Shown piece by piece: positions 25,663 through 35,069 of a stretch of DNA of 64,000 nt. Below the pieces are notes generated by a model. It worked only from the letters and a program-made list of their open reading frames with translations, was not told the origin of the DNA and did no database searches. Source of the DNA: CAVXEH01 sp963805645 (GTDB lineage Bacteria > Chloroflexota > Limnocylindria > QHBO01); NCBI GenBank assembly GCA_963805645.1, contig CAWDVA010000005.1, positions 372,001 to 436,000 on the forward strand, read 5' to 3'. The position numbers and the translations under genes were made by a program. Within the stretch, counting starts at the first letter, position 1. Each line of letters begins with the position of its first letter.

Positions 25663-25932
25663 TCAAGGGCGTCCGGCAGCCGGGCGGACGCCGCGAAGAT
25701 CCTCCAGATCGGCCTCGAGTCGGCTCATCTCCTCCCGGAGCTCGTCCAGCCGTGCCTCGATCGCCTCCGCCGGGGCGGCCCGGTCCGGCCGCGAACCGCG
25801 GCGGCGCGGCCGCCAGGTCGGCCAGTCGGCTTCGTCATACCAATCAACGGGCCCATACCAGGCACGGTCGAATGGTGCGCGGTGCCAGGGCGCGCAGCCG
25901 TGCCCGTCGTGCCAGCCATGCCAACAACCCAC
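25663..25932 (-). CDS. Small Trp/His-rich protein with C-terminal coiled coil
   Basis: An 89-residue protein. The N-terminal half is unusually rich in Trp, His and Asp (CWHGWHDGHGCAPWHRAPF, then YGPVDWYDEADWPTW); the C-terminal half is a short coiled coil (EARLDELREEMSRLEADLED). Two cysteines and several histidines suggest metal binding. The GTG at 25932 is 1 bp past the PadR stop and has GGAGG about 5 bp upstream, so it is translationally coupled to PadR. Small proteins of this type commonly accompany PadR-like regulators. No exact family recognised. Confidence 0.75.
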   Translation of the reverse strand: MGCWHGWHDGHGCAPWHRAPFDRAWYGPVDWYDEADWPTWRPRRRGSRPDRAAPAEAIEARLDELREEMSRLEADLEDLRGVRPAAGRP

Positions 25933-25933
25933 A

Positions 25934-26368
25934 TCAACCTCCCGCACGCCAGCCAAGACGATCGGTTCCGTCCAGGAATGCCTCGATCAGGCGCGCACGT
26001 TCATGCATCACCCCGATCCACTCGTTGAGCGCGGCACGACCGGCCCGCGTGAGCCGGTATGTCCGCCGGGGTGGTCCGTCCTCCATCACCCAGGCCGATT
26101 CCACCAGGCCATCCGCCTCAAGCTCACGGAGAGTCCGGTACGCCATCCCCACATCCACACCGTCGGGCGCCAGGCAGAGGTCGTTCAGGCCCGCGATCAG
26201 CGCTCCCCCGTGGGCTTCCCCGTCCGCGACAAGTCGCAGCAGGAATGGCTCCAGCCACCGTCCCCGGCGGCCGCCAGGGCGTACCCAGCCCCGGTAGCCG
26301 CCGTGATGCGGATGGGGGTCGGCGTGGTGCCGTGCGTGGTCCTGCCCTTGGCGATCAGCATCGACCAT
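25934..26368 (-). CDS. PadR-family transcriptional regulator with His-rich N-terminus
   Basis: A 144-residue winged-helix regulator. Residues 1-30 are histidine-rich (DHARHHADPHPHHGGY), a possible metal-sensing tail; residues ~35-105 are the PadR wHTH (PFLLRLVADGEAHGGALIAG, VGMAYRTLRELEADGLVE, RRTYRLTRAGRAAL); the C-terminus is a dimerisation helix. A 17-bp palindrome lies 14 bp upstream of the ATG and is a likely self-operator. It heads a minus-strand run that continues with the Trp/His small protein, Dps and hemerythrin, so control of metal or oxidative stress genes is a reasonable inference. Confidence 0.88.
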   Translation of the reverse strand: MVDADRQGQDHARHHADPHPHHGGYRGWVRPGGRRGRWLEPFLLRLVADGEAHGGALIAGLNDLCLAPDGVDVGMAYRTLRELEADGLVESAWVMEDGPPRRTYRLTRAGRAALNEWIGVMHERARLIEAFLDGTDRLGWRAGG

Positions 26369-26381
26369 GCCAATAGCATGA

Positions 26382-26398
26382 ATATGTCTCCAACATAT
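26382..26398. promoter_or_regulatory. Palindromic operator upstream of the PadR gene
   Basis: ATATGT-CTCCA-ACATAT is a perfect 6+6 inverted repeat of 17 bp, AT-rich within very GC-rich DNA, ending 14 bp before the PadR start codon. PadR-family sites characteristically contain ATGT and ACAT half-sites in inverted order, as here, although the spacing (5 bp) is shorter than the commonly quoted 8. Confidence 0.6.
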
Positions 26399-26437
26399 GC
26401 CTAGAGCCGAACGGCCCTCGTGAAGACGGCCCGGGGG

Positions 26438-28207
26438 CTACTGGCGCGCCGGGACCGGGGTAGGGCCGGGCGAAAGACGATGCCCGGGGCGGACGCCCTG
26501 TTCCCCCGCGTCGGCGAGGTCCCCGACGGCATCCGCCGGAGTCGCTCCGAGGTCGATGGTCACCATCGGGTGGACGGCGGCCATCAGCGCCGGCCTGTGC
26601 GTGATGAAGAGGGCGGTGCGGCCCGCCGTGAGGGCGAGCGTGTCCGCCATCAGCGCGGTGGCCGTGGCCTCGTCCAGGTGCTCGGTGAGCTCGTCGAAGA
26701 CGAGGACGGGTCGATCGCCGAGGAGCGTGCGCGCCAGCTCGATCCGCTGGCGCTGGCCCCCTGAGACGCGCGCTCCGTGCTCGCCGACCAGGGTGTCGAG
26801 CCCGCCCGGCAGGGATGCGACCCACGCGCCGAGACGCGCGGCCCCAATGGCCTCCAGGAGCTCGGCGTCCGTCGCGTCCGGACGCGCGATCCTCAGGTTT
26901 TCGCGCAGGGACGTGTCGAAGAGGTGCGGGTCCTGGGCGCACAGGCCGATGATCCCGCGCACGTCGTCCCCCGCCAGAGCACTCAGCTCGACTGAACCAT
27001 CGGCCGTCACCAGCTCGACGGTGCCGGAGGACGGGTCGAGCTGCCGAAGGAGCAGCGCGGCGAGCGTGCTCTTGCCGGTGCCGCTTCCCCCGGTCACCAG
27101 CGCGCGCTCGCCCGCTCGCAGGTCCAGGTCGACGCCGCGCAGGACGTCGCGGGAGCCGGCGGGGTACCGCGCGCACACCCGGCGCAGCCGCAGGCCATAG
27201 GGACCGCGAGGCACCCGGATCGGTCGGTCGGGCTCGCGGACGGGATCGGGTCGCGCCAGCACCTCGCTCAAGCGCCGTGCGGCAGAGCGGACTCGCGGGA
27301 GCTGCTGCGCGGCCGGCGCCACGCCGCCGATCAGCTCGTGCGCGGCAATCGGGGTGAGCACCACCACCGCCAGCGCGACGCCGCCGATCGCTCCGGCGCG
27401 CAGCGCCAGCACGCCAAGCACGAGACCGAGCCAGACCGCGCTTCCCTGGGCAAGCTCCGTGACCAGCGTGCCCAGGCCGGAGCCCAGGGCCGAGCGCGCC
27501 TCGGCGTCGCGGAGCCGGCGGTCGATGGCACCCACCGCGCGCAGGCGGGGCTCGCAGGCATCGGAGATGAGCAGCTCCGGCGCGCCGCGCAGGAGCTCAA
27601 GCGCTTCACCCGCAAGGGCGCCACGGGTGGGCGCCACGCTCGCCTCCGCGCGACGGGCGACGACGGCCGCCAGCAGCGGGGCCGCGACACCGGCCGTGAC
27701 CAGGCTGAGCGCGAGCGCGAGACCCGCCAGGGGCAGGATGGTGCCGATGAGCAGCACCGTCGCACCGCCGATCGTCGCCGCCACGACGTAGGGCAGCGCG
27801 ACGCGCAGCCAGACATCGGCGAGGCCGTCGATGTCGGTGACGATGCGGGCCAGCAGGTCCCCCGACCGATCCTGGGCCAGGCCGGACGGCGCGAGCGCGC
27901 GCAGGCGGCGATAGGCCGCGAGGCGAAGGTCGGCGAGAACACGGAAGGCCACGTCGTGCGCCGCCAGGCGCTCCGCGTAGCGAAGCGCGCCGCGGGCAAC
28001 ACCGAACGCGCGAACCGCCACGATGGCCACCATCAGGTAGAGGACCGGTGGCCGCTCGGCCGCTCGGCTGATGAGCCACGCCGAGGTCGCCGTCAGGCCA
28101 ACGGCCGCACCCGCGCCGGCCATCCCGGCCGCCGCGGCCAGCACGACCCGGCGGCGGTGCAGCCACCCCAGGCTCAGGACCCAGCCAAGGCTGCCGGTGC
28201 GTCTCAT
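26438..28207 (-). CDS. cydC: Thiol reductant ABC exporter subunit CydC
   Basis: Half of the heterodimeric CydDC exporter, which sends glutathione or cysteine-type thiols outward and is needed to assemble cytochrome bd. The 589-residue protein has six membrane helices in the first ~300 residues, then an ATPase domain with Walker A GGSGTGKST, signature VSGGQRQR and Walker B VLVFDE. The ATG at 28207 overlaps the cydD stop (ATGA). It is the last gene of the cydABDC order on the minus strand. The C-terminal ~30 residues after the ATPase are variable. Confidence 0.92.
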   Translation of the reverse strand: MRRTGSLGWVLSLGWLHRRRVVLAAAAGMAGAGAAVGLTATSAWLISRAAERPPVLYLMVAIVAVRAFGVARGALRYAERLAAHDVAFRVLADLRLAAYRRLRALAPSGLAQDRSGDLLARIVTDIDGLADVWLRVALPYVVAATIGGATVLLIGTILPLAGLALALSLVTAGVAAPLLAAVVARRAEASVAPTRGALAGEALELLRGAPELLISDACEPRLRAVGAIDRRLRDAEARSALGSGLGTLVTELAQGSAVWLGLVLGVLALRAGAIGGVALAVVVLTPIAAHELIGGVAPAAQQLPRVRSAARRLSEVLARPDPVREPDRPIRVPRGPYGLRLRRVCARYPAGSRDVLRGVDLDLRAGERALVTGGSGTGKSTLAALLLRQLDPSSGTVELVTADGSVELSALAGDDVRGIIGLCAQDPHLFDTSLRENLRIARPDATDAELLEAIGAARLGAWVASLPGGLDTLVGEHGARVSGGQRQRIELARTLLGDRPVLVFDELTEHLDEATATALMADTLALTAGRTALFITHRPALMAAVHPMVTIDLGATPADAVGDLADAGEQGVRPGHRLSPGPTPVPARQ

Positions 28208-29866
28208 GCCGCGAGCGCCTCCTCGCGCGCCGCCACGCGGACGACCCGGTCGACCCCGGCAAGCGCCGCCGGCCGGTGAGCGACGATGAGGACCGCCCTG
28301 CGATCCCGGCGCGCCAGGGTGCGCAGCGCCTCGAGCACGGAGGCCTCCGTCAGCGCGTCGAGGCCGGCCGTCGGCTCGTCGAGGAGGACCAGCGGCGCGT
28401 CGCGGGCGAAGGCCCTCGCGATGGCGAGCCGCCGGCGCTGCCCGCTGGAGAGTCCCGCTCCCCCCTCCCCGAGGGGGGTCGCCGGATCGACCGCTCCGAG
28501 GCCAACCGCTGCGAGCGCGGCTCGAACAGCCGTGTCATCTGCGCCCCGGTCACCGAGCCGGACGTTGCTCGGCGACGCTGCCGGCGACCAGGTACGGCTC
28601 CTGCGACACCCAGGCGATCTGACGGCGCCAGGCGTCGGGCGCCATCGCCACCACGGGGACCGAGGAGCGCCCATCCTCCACCAGGATCGACCCGTCGCTC
28701 GGAATCACCAGGCCGGCGATGGCGAGCAGCAGCGAGGTCTTGCCCACGCCGCTCGCGCCGGTGAGGGCCACGAGCTCACCGCCACGCACCTCCAGGCTGG
28801 CGCGGTACGGGGCGGCAAGGGCGCGATCCGGCTGGAGGACGGTCACGTCGCGAACCACCAGGCGCCCACGGCGCAGGTCCGGGATCCCCCGGCGGTCGCC
28901 GGTCGCCGGCGTCGGAGCCTCGATGATGGCGAACGCCGCATCCGCGGCGGCAAGGCCCTGCTCGCTGGCGTGGAAATGGGCACCGAGCTGGCGCAGCGGT
29001 AGATACGCCTCGGGCGCGAGGACAAGCACGAACAGGCCGGTCTGCAGGTCGAGCGCGCCGTCGACCAGCCGCAGGCCGATGCCGACCGCCACCAGGGCGA
29101 CAGAGAGGGTCGCCCCCAGCTCGAGGACGAAGGCCGACAGGAACGCGACTCGCAGAGCGGCCAGGCTCTCGCGCCGGTACTCGTCGGTCACCCGGGCGAG
29201 TCCCGCTTCCCCGGCCGCGGCGCGTCCGAACAACTTGAGCGTCGGCAGCCCGGCCAGCACGTCCCCGAAGTAGTGGGCGAGGCGCGTGAAGGCGCGCCAT
29301 CGGCGCCGGCGATGGGCCTCGGTGGCAAGGCCGATGAGCACCATGAACACGACCATCAGGGGCACCGTCAGCGCGACGGTCAGCCCCGCCACGAGGTCCG
29401 CGGGGAGCAGCGCGACCACGACCACCACGGGGAGGATGACCGCCAGGACCAGCTGTGGCAGGTAGCGGGCGAAGTAGCCGTCCAGCGCGTCGATACCCTG
29501 CGTGGCGAGCGCGACGACCTCCCCCTCGCCGCCGCCCACGTCGCGCCGCGGCCCGAGTTCAACGGCGCGCCGCAGGATGCCCATGCGCAGCGTCGACTTC
29601 ACCTGCGCCGAGGCGCCATGGGCGGTGGACTCGCGCAGCCATCCGACCACGGCCCTGCCGGCGAGCACCGCTGCGAGCCAGCCCAGCTCCGGGCCCAGGC
29701 TCGCCAGATCGGCTCCCCGCTGGACGGCGGCACTGATGGCGCGCGCCAGCAGGGCGGCCTGCGCAATGGCGAGCGCGGCGGACGCGAGCCCCAGCACCAC
29801 GCTCGACGCCAGGTGGATCCGCGCCGCCCGGGCGTGCGCCAGGAGGCGCGGGTCGAGCCGCCTCAC
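28204..29866 (-). pseudogene. cydD: Thiol reductant ABC exporter subunit CydD, interrupted by a 1-nt frameshift
   Basis: Partner of CydC. Reading from the GTG at 29866, which overlaps the cydB stop (GTGA), the membrane part and Walker A region (LTGASGVGKTSLLLAIAGL) are intact to about codon 433 (QEPYLVAGSVAE); the next residues become QRPAR and a stop. The rest (NVRLGDRGADD, then LSSGQRRRLAIARAF and VLLDEPTAGLD) continues in another frame to 28204. Removing one base, the C at about 28567 on the minus strand, restores a single 553-residue CydD of normal length. Because all other signals are intact, either a sequencing or assembly error or a recent mutation could explain this. If real, CydDC would be non-functional. 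Confidence 0.88.
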
Positions 29867-30891
29867 CCGCCGGGCGTCTCGCCGGGCTCCGTTGCGCTCC
29901 GGGCCGACTTCCCCAGGCCGATCCGGTGGCGGAAGACCCAGTAGGTCCAGGCCTGGTAGATCAGCACGATCGGGGTGAAGATCACGGCCACCACGGTCAT
30001 GATCGTGAGCGTGTACGAGGTCGAGGCGGCATTCGTCACCGTCAGGCTCCACGCGGGGTCAGTGCTCGACGGCAGCACATTGGGGTAGAGCGTCACGAAC
30101 AGGGTCACCACCGCGAGGGCGATGGTCACCGCCGAGCCGACGAAGGCCCAACCCTCGCGGCCGACGCGATTCGCCGCCAGGCCACCAAGGAACACCACCG
30201 CGGTCACGACCGAGAGCGCGAGCGTCGTGGCGTCGCCGCGCTGGGCCCAGGTCCACCCCAGGAACGCAACCGCCAGAACGGCGGCCACGAGCCCGGCCCG
30301 GCCCGCGATCCGGTTCGCGCGCGCGCGAAGCTCGTCAGTTGTGCGCAGTGCCAGGAACACGGCGCCGTGCGTGACGAACAGGGCCAGGGTCGTCAACCCA
30401 CCCAGCAGGGCATAGGGATTGAGCAGGGTGAGCAGGTTGCCGGTGAACTCGTGGTTCGCGTCGAGCGGCACGCCCGCCACGATGTTGGCGAACGCGACGC
30501 CCCACAGCACCGCGGGCAGCAGCGAACCCACGAAGATCGCTGCATCCCAGCGCCGACGCCAGGCCGGCTCGGGGCGCTTGTTGCGGTACTCGAAGGCGAC
30601 GCCTCGCACGATGAGGCCCACCAGGATCAGGAACAGGGCCAGGTAGAAGCCGGAGAAGAGACTCGCGTACCACTCCGGGAAGGCCGCGAAGGTCGCGCCT
30701 CCGGCGACGAGCACCCAGACCTCGTTGCCGTCCCAGACGGGACCGATGGTGTTGATGAGGACCCGGCGCTCTGACCCGGTCCGCCCCAGGAACGGAAGCA
30801 GGACGCCGACCCCGAAGTCGAAGCCCTCCAGGACCAGGTAGCCGATCCAGAGGATCGCGATGAGCGCGAACCAGATGTCGGTCAGTTGCAT
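29863..30891 (-). CDS. cydB: Cytochrome bd ubiquinol oxidase subunit II
   Basis: Membrane subunit of the high-affinity cytochrome bd oxidase. The 342-residue protein begins DIWFALIAILWIGYLVLEGFDFGVG, with the conserved LEGFDFG near residue 22-28, GPVWDGNEVWVLVAGG, FRNKR-like EYRNKRPEPAWRRRWD, and eight to nine membrane helices overall. ATG at 30891. 18 bp separate it from cydA and it overlaps cydD, so all four genes are one operon. Confidence 0.95.
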   Translation of the reverse strand: MQLTDIWFALIAILWIGYLVLEGFDFGVGVLLPFLGRTGSERRVLINTIGPVWDGNEVWVLVAGGATFAAFPEWYASLFSGFYLALFLILVGLIVRGVAFEYRNKRPEPAWRRRWDAAIFVGSLLPAVLWGVAFANIVAGVPLDANHEFTGNLLTLLNPYALLGGLTTLALFVTHGAVFLALRTTDELRARANRIAGRAGLVAAVLAVAFLGWTWAQRGDATTLALSVVTAVVFLGGLAANRVGREGWAFVGSAVTIALAVVTLFVTLYPNVLPSSTDPAWSLTVTNAASTSYTLTIMTVVAVIFTPIVLIYQAWTYWVFRHRIGLGKSARSATEPGETPGG

Positions 30892-30909
30892 GACAGCGCG
30901 ATCCCTTTC

Positions 30910-32310
30910 CTAGTACGCGAAGCTGAATGGCTCATCCGCGTCGTGGTCGGCGGTCGCCTCCTCGGGTGACGGCAGCCCGGCCCGGATTCGGCGAAGCAGC
31001 AGCCGAACCTCCACGATCGCCAGGGCGCCGTAGAGCACCGTGAACCCGACCATCGTGATGAGGACCTCCCAGGCCGGCGTCCCGGGCGAGACGCCGGATG
31101 CGGTGCCCATCAGGCCGAAGACGATCCAGGGCTGGCGGCCCATCTCGGTGAAGATCCAGCCGATGGAGTTGGCCGCGAGTGGGAGGAGCGGCAGCGCGAT
31201 CGCAGTCGCGAGCAGCCATCGGTTCGGCCGCAGGCCACGCCGGCGCACGGCCCAGAGCATCCACAGCGCCGCCAGCGCGGCGAGGGCGCCCGCCCCGATC
31301 ATCAGCCGGAACGACCAGTAGGTAAGTGGGACGATCGGTCGGTAGTCACCCGCCCCGTACAGCGACTGGTACTCGACCTGCAGGTCGTTGATGCCCTCGA
31401 CCGAGCCGTTCAGGTCGCCGGTCGCCAGGAAGGAGAGCAGATCCGGCACCCGGATCGAGAACACCTCCTTGCTGCCATCGAGGGTACCGACCGTGAAGAG
31501 GCTGAACGAGGCCGGCTGGCTCGTCTGGTACAGCGCCTCCGCGGCGGCCATCTTCATGGGCTGGACGCTGGTCATCACCCGTGCCTGCTGATCGCCGCTG
31601 ACCACGACCAGGAGCGCCGCCACGAGCGCGGTGACGGCGCCCAGGCGAGCGGCCGTGCGGAAGGCGTCGCGATCCTCGTCCGGGTGTCGCGCCAGACGCC
31701 ACAGGGCAATACCCGCCACGAAGGCACCCGCCGTCATGAAGGCCGCCACGATGGTGTGGGCGAAGGTGATCACCGCGAGCTTGTTGGTCAGGACCGCGGC
31801 GAAGTCCGTGAGCTCGGCTCGGCCGCTGGCCGCGTTGAGCGTGTAGCCCACGGGGTTCTGCATCCACGCGTTGGCGGCCAGGATGAAGTACGCCGACAGC
31901 ATGGTGCCGATGGCGGCCAGCCAGATCGTCGCGAGGTGCACCCGCCTGGAGAGCCGGTTCCAGCCGAAGATCCATAGGCCCAGGAAGGTCGACTCGAGGA
32001 AGAACGCCAGCAGCCCCTCGATGGCCAGCGGCGCGCCGAAGATGTCCCCCACGAACCGGCTGTAGTCGCTCCAGTTCATCCCGAACTGGAACTCCTGCAC
32101 GATACCGGTCACCACCCCAAGCGCGAAGTTGATCAGGAACAGCTCGCCGAAGAACTTCGTCAGGCGCAGGTAGCTCTCCTTCCCGCTGCGCACCCACGCG
32201 GTCTGCAGGCCCGCAACCAGGAAGGCCAGGCCGATCGTGAGCGGGACGAACAGGAAGTGATAGACCGTGGTGATGCCGAACTGCCAGCGAGCGAGGTCAA
32301 GCGCATTCAT
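30910..32310 (-). CDS. cydA: Cytochrome bd ubiquinol oxidase subunit I
   Basis: Heme-bearing catalytic subunit that reduces O2 to water. The 466-residue protein has the heme-ligand region TTVYHFLFVPLTIGLAFLVA (His near residue 16), GIVQEFQFGMNW, HTIVAAFMTAGAF, and GWIFTEMGRQPW in the late helices, all canonical CydA signatures; the quinol (Q) loop is of moderate length. The ATG at 32310 is preferred to one 12 bases upstream because GGAGG abuts the latter directly. First gene of cydABDC. No FNR or Rex box is evident upstream. Confidence 0.95.
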   Translation of the reverse strand: MNALDLARWQFGITTVYHFLFVPLTIGLAFLVAGLQTAWVRSGKESYLRLTKFFGELFLINFALGVVTGIVQEFQFGMNWSDYSRFVGDIFGAPLAIEGLLAFFLESTFLGLWIFGWNRLSRRVHLATIWLAAIGTMLSAYFILAANAWMQNPVGYTLNAASGRAELTDFAAVLTNKLAVITFAHTIVAAFMTAGAFVAGIALWRLARHPDEDRDAFRTAARLGAVTALVAALLVVVSGDQQARVMTSVQPMKMAAAEALYQTSQPASFSLFTVGTLDGSKEVFSIRVPDLLSFLATGDLNGSVEGINDLQVEYQSLYGAGDYRPIVPLTYWSFRLMIGAGALAALAALWMLWAVRRRGLRPNRWLLATAIALPLLPLAANSIGWIFTEMGRQPWIVFGLMGTASGVSPGTPAWEVLITMVGFTVLYGALAIVEVRLLLRRIRAGLPSPEEATADHDADEPFSFAY

Positions 32311-32667
32311 ACGGGCGTGCATCCTCCGCGCGGCACCCTGCGCCGCGCACGTCGAACGGGCGGCCGGCAGCGGGCCGGCAGCCTCACCTGTCCACTGTCG
32401 ATGGATTCACCGGACCGGGGGTCGACCGCGCGTCCGCGGTCGATGGGAATGCCCGAGCGGTCGGCAGCCGGGGACGCCCGGGAGCCGCCGTGAACCGGAG
32501 GTCGCGCGTGCGCGACGACAAGCTTCCTCCTCGGCGGGCTGCGGTGATCTCGGTACCCCGACGCTAGGGGTCTCGCAGATCCCGCGGAAGGGAGAAATCT
32601 CCTCCCGGGCGGATGCCGAATGGCCCGTTGTCACCGGGCCGCTGCCCGGACGCCGCCGGGCCTGCGC
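32311..32667. other. Intergenic region upstream of cydA with three hairpins
   Basis: No convincing gene. Visible structure: GACCGCG-CGTC-CGCGGTC (32424-32441), GGCCCG-TTGTCAC-CGGGCC (32622-32640) and GCCCGG-ACGCCG-CCGGGC (32644-32661). The last two form tandem stems immediately 3' of the AhpD-like gene (which ends at 32668 on the minus strand) and are likely its terminator although no U-run follows; the first could be in the cydA leader or upstream regulation. The remainder shows nothing I can support. Confidence 0.5.
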
Positions 32668-33291
32668 CTACGACCTGGCCATCGCCGGCTTGCCCGCCGG
32701 CACGCTGTAGCCATGCTCCGCGATCTCCATGGCGCGCGAGCGGTACGCCTGGAGCGAACCAGGCGTCTTCGCCCGGAACCCGTCGACCATTCGGTTGTAC
32801 ATGGAGAAGCCCGCCGCGATGAGCACCGCCAGCTGGACGTCGGCGTCGGTCGCCCCGGCCGCCTTCGCGGCCGCGACATCCTCGCCGGACAGCTCCCGCG
32901 CATCGCCACCAACGGTCCGGGCCACGTTCAGCAGGGCCTGCATCTTCGGGTCGAAGCCCTCCGACGATCCCACCTTGAGCGTGTCGATCAGAGCGATGCG
33001 GTCCGTGTTGCCGGAGCGCTCCAGGAGCGCAGTCGCGTGCTCGCCGTGCGAGTCCATGCAGAAGAAGCAGCCATTCGCCGCCGACACGGCGGCTGCAAGC
33101 AGCTCGCGCTCGGCGCGGGTCAGTGTCGTGCCGGGGTAGTCGTTAACGAGCAGCTCGTCGGCCAGTCCGCGCATGTGGAGACCGAGGCCGGGGGTAAGCT
33201 GCATCGCCGCCACGATGCCGGGAACGTCGGGCAGACTGCCGACGATCGGGTCCTGCCGAGCGCGGGCGAGACGCTCTTCATCACGTGCCAT
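32668..33291 (-). CDS. Carboxymuconolactone decarboxylase/AhpD-like peroxidase-related protein
   Basis: A 207-residue AhpD-fold protein, probably an alkylhydroperoxidase-like thiol enzyme. The signature AAVSAANGCFFCMDSHGEH (Cys-x2-Cys with following His, around residues 70-85) matches the E/S-x-N-x-C-x-x-C-x3-H motif of the family. Residues 1-60 form the helical N-terminal part (LPDVPGIVAAMQLTPGLGLH). ATG at 33291 follows GGAGGG 7-8 bp upstream. It stands alone between two divergent units but beside cydABDC, Dps and hemerythrin, fitting a redox-defence role. Confidence 0.9.
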   Translation of the reverse strand: MARDEERLARARQDPIVGSLPDVPGIVAAMQLTPGLGLHMRGLADELLVNDYPGTTLTRAERELLAAAVSAANGCFFCMDSHGEHATALLERSGNTDRIALIDTLKVGSSEGFDPKMQALLNVARTVGGDARELSGEDVAAAKAAGATDADVQLAVLIAAGFSMYNRMVDGFRAKTPGSLQAYRSRAMEIAEHGYSVPAGKPAMARS

Positions 33292-33455
33292 CCGAAATCC
33301 CTCCGTGCTGCCACTCAGGACATTCGGAGCAAGTATGCCCCCGGCGGCCGCCGGCGGCTATCCTTGGACACCAGCATGGCTGCCGGACTGTCGCTTCGAT
33401 GCATCCTGCGCGGCGGTGGCCGCCGCGGGGTGGCACGCCGCGAGGCCACGGGGTC

Positions 33456-35039
33456 ATGACGGCACGAGCGCTCACCGTCCGGGGGACGAGCTACCCGGTG
33501 GTGCTCCCCAAGCTCCGCGATCCCAGGCTGCACGTGGCCGCGGTCATCATCACCATCCACGTCCTGGGGCAGGTGGGACTGCACTTCGCGGTGAGCGTGC
33601 CGCAGATCCTCGCTGCGATCCTGACCTGCGCCATCATCGAGCTGACGCTCACCTTCAGGGAGACGCGGTCGATCGTCTGGCCCGCGAGCGCAATGCTCAC
33701 CGGCAGCGGCGTGGCCCTCATCCTGCGGTACGTCGGGACACACCCTGACGACCACTGGACGTTCGACGGCTGGTACGTCTTCGCCGCGATTGCGGGGCTC
33801 TCGCTCCTGACGAAGTACGTCATCCGATTCCGCGGCTCGCACATCTTCAATCCGTCCAACATCGGTCTGGTCGTTGCCTTCCTGCTCCTGGGCAGCACGC
33901 GGATCGAGCCGCTGGACTTCTGGTGGGCTCCCCTGGATGTCCCCATGGTCATTGCCTACGCCGTGATCGTCGGTGGCGGGGTCCTCATCACCCGCCGGCT
34001 GCACCTGCTGGCGCTGGCGGCCACCTACTGGGGGCTCCTCGCAATCGGGATCGGTGTGCTCGCGGCATCGGGCCATTGCATGACGGCGCGCTGGGCGTTC
34101 GCACCCGTCTGCGGCTTCGACTTCTGGCGGGTGATCGTGACCTCCCCGGAGGTCCTGATCTTCCTGTTCTTCATGATCACCGACCCCAAGACGGCCCCCG
34201 CCGGCCGGCTGGCCCGCATCGTCTTCGGAGTCCTGGTCGCGATCACGACCACGCTGCTGATGGCCCCCCAGACCAACGAGTTCGGCGCCAAGGTCGGCCT
34301 GCTGGCGGGGCTGGTCGTGATCTGCTCCCTTCGGCCGTTCATTGACGCCATCATGCCGGCCGCACGGTCGGCGGACGACGACTTCACGTCCTTCTCGCGG
34401 CGCCTCGCCGGCAGCGGGAGGTGGCGCTGGGGTGCCGTGGCCCGCTTCGGGGCAATCGCTGCCGCCGTGCCCCTTGTCGGGGCGGGCATCGTGCTGGCCG
34501 GATCTCCGGCACGTGGAGTCGTCCTGCCGAATGCCTCCGAGCTCCTGAGCCAGGTGCCGCACCAGATCAACGCGGCCACCCTCCCGTCCTTCACCGTGGG
34601 GCAGGACGTCGCCGACTGGGATCACCAGATCGCCGGCCCCGAGATGCAGGGCATCGTCCTGACCCTGGCAGAGAACCTGGAGCTGGAGAGCCAGGCGCTG
34701 CTCCGGCGCGACCCGGCGATCCTCGCCGCCGTCGACCACGGCGACCGGCTCGCCCAGATGCAGGAGCGGCTGCGCGAGGCGCAGGCGACCGGCACCACCA
34801 CGATCGCGCGCTACCAGTTCGATTCCATGCACGTCTCCCTCCTGGTGCCCTTCGGGGTGCAGACCGGCCTGAGCCTGGGATTCACGGCCAGCGGGACGGT
34901 CACCACCGTGACGTACGGTCCCGGCGGAACCGTCGCGTCGCAGGAGCCCTCGCCCTTCACCCTGACCTTTGCGATGCGCCGCGCAACGGGGGCCCGATGG
35001 CTCCTGGTCGGGGTGCTCCCCGCGCCACCGGGCAGCTGA
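33456..35039 (+). CDS. UnbU/RnfD-NqrB-like integral membrane protein
   Basis: A 527-residue protein resembling the UnbU family (named from enediyne clusters) and, more distantly, the RnfD/NqrB redox-pump subunits. Visible: about eight to nine membrane helices in residues ~25-330, the family stretch IFNPSNIGLVVAFLLLG, MLTGSGVALILRY and FFMITDPKTAPAGR (the TDP-T-P region around the flavinylation site in RnfD/NqrB, here with Lys in DPKTAP). Residues ~345-365 are a further helix and the last ~150 residues a soluble, extracytoplasmic domain. The ATG at 33456 is chosen because upstream Met codons give an unrelated sequence. Its usual partner UnbV is encoded at 44622, 10 kb away. Confidence 0.8.
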   Translation: MTARALTVRGTSYPVVLPKLRDPRLHVAAVIITIHVLGQVGLHFAVSVPQILAAILTCAIIELTLTFRETRSIVWPASAMLTGSGVALILRYVGTHPDDHWTFDGWYVFAAIAGLSLLTKYVIRFRGSHIFNPSNIGLVVAFLLLGSTRIEPLDFWWAPLDVPMVIAYAVIVGGGVLITRRLHLLALAATYWGLLAIGIGVLAASGHCMTARWAFAPVCGFDFWRVIVTSPEVLIFLFFMITDPKTAPAGRLARIVFGVLVAITTTLLMAPQTNEFGAKVGLLAGLVVICSLRPFIDAIMPAARSADDDFTSFSRRLAGSGRWRWGAVARFGAIAAAVPLVGAGIVLAGSPARGVVLPNASELLSQVPHQINAATLPSFTVGQDVADWDHQIAGPEMQGIVLTLAENLELESQALLRRDPAILAAVDHGDRLAQMQERLREAQATGTTTIARYQFDSMHVSLLVPFGVQTGLSLGFTASGTVTTVTYGPGGTVASQEPSPFTLTFAMRRATGARWLLVGVLPAPPGS

Positions 35040-35069
35040 CACCCGCCCACCGCAGACCGGCGCACGGCG

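Noticed and set aside
32407..32634. Minus-strand 75-codon frame upstream of cydA
   Set aside because: No start signal or motif; region dominated by hairpins and low complexity.
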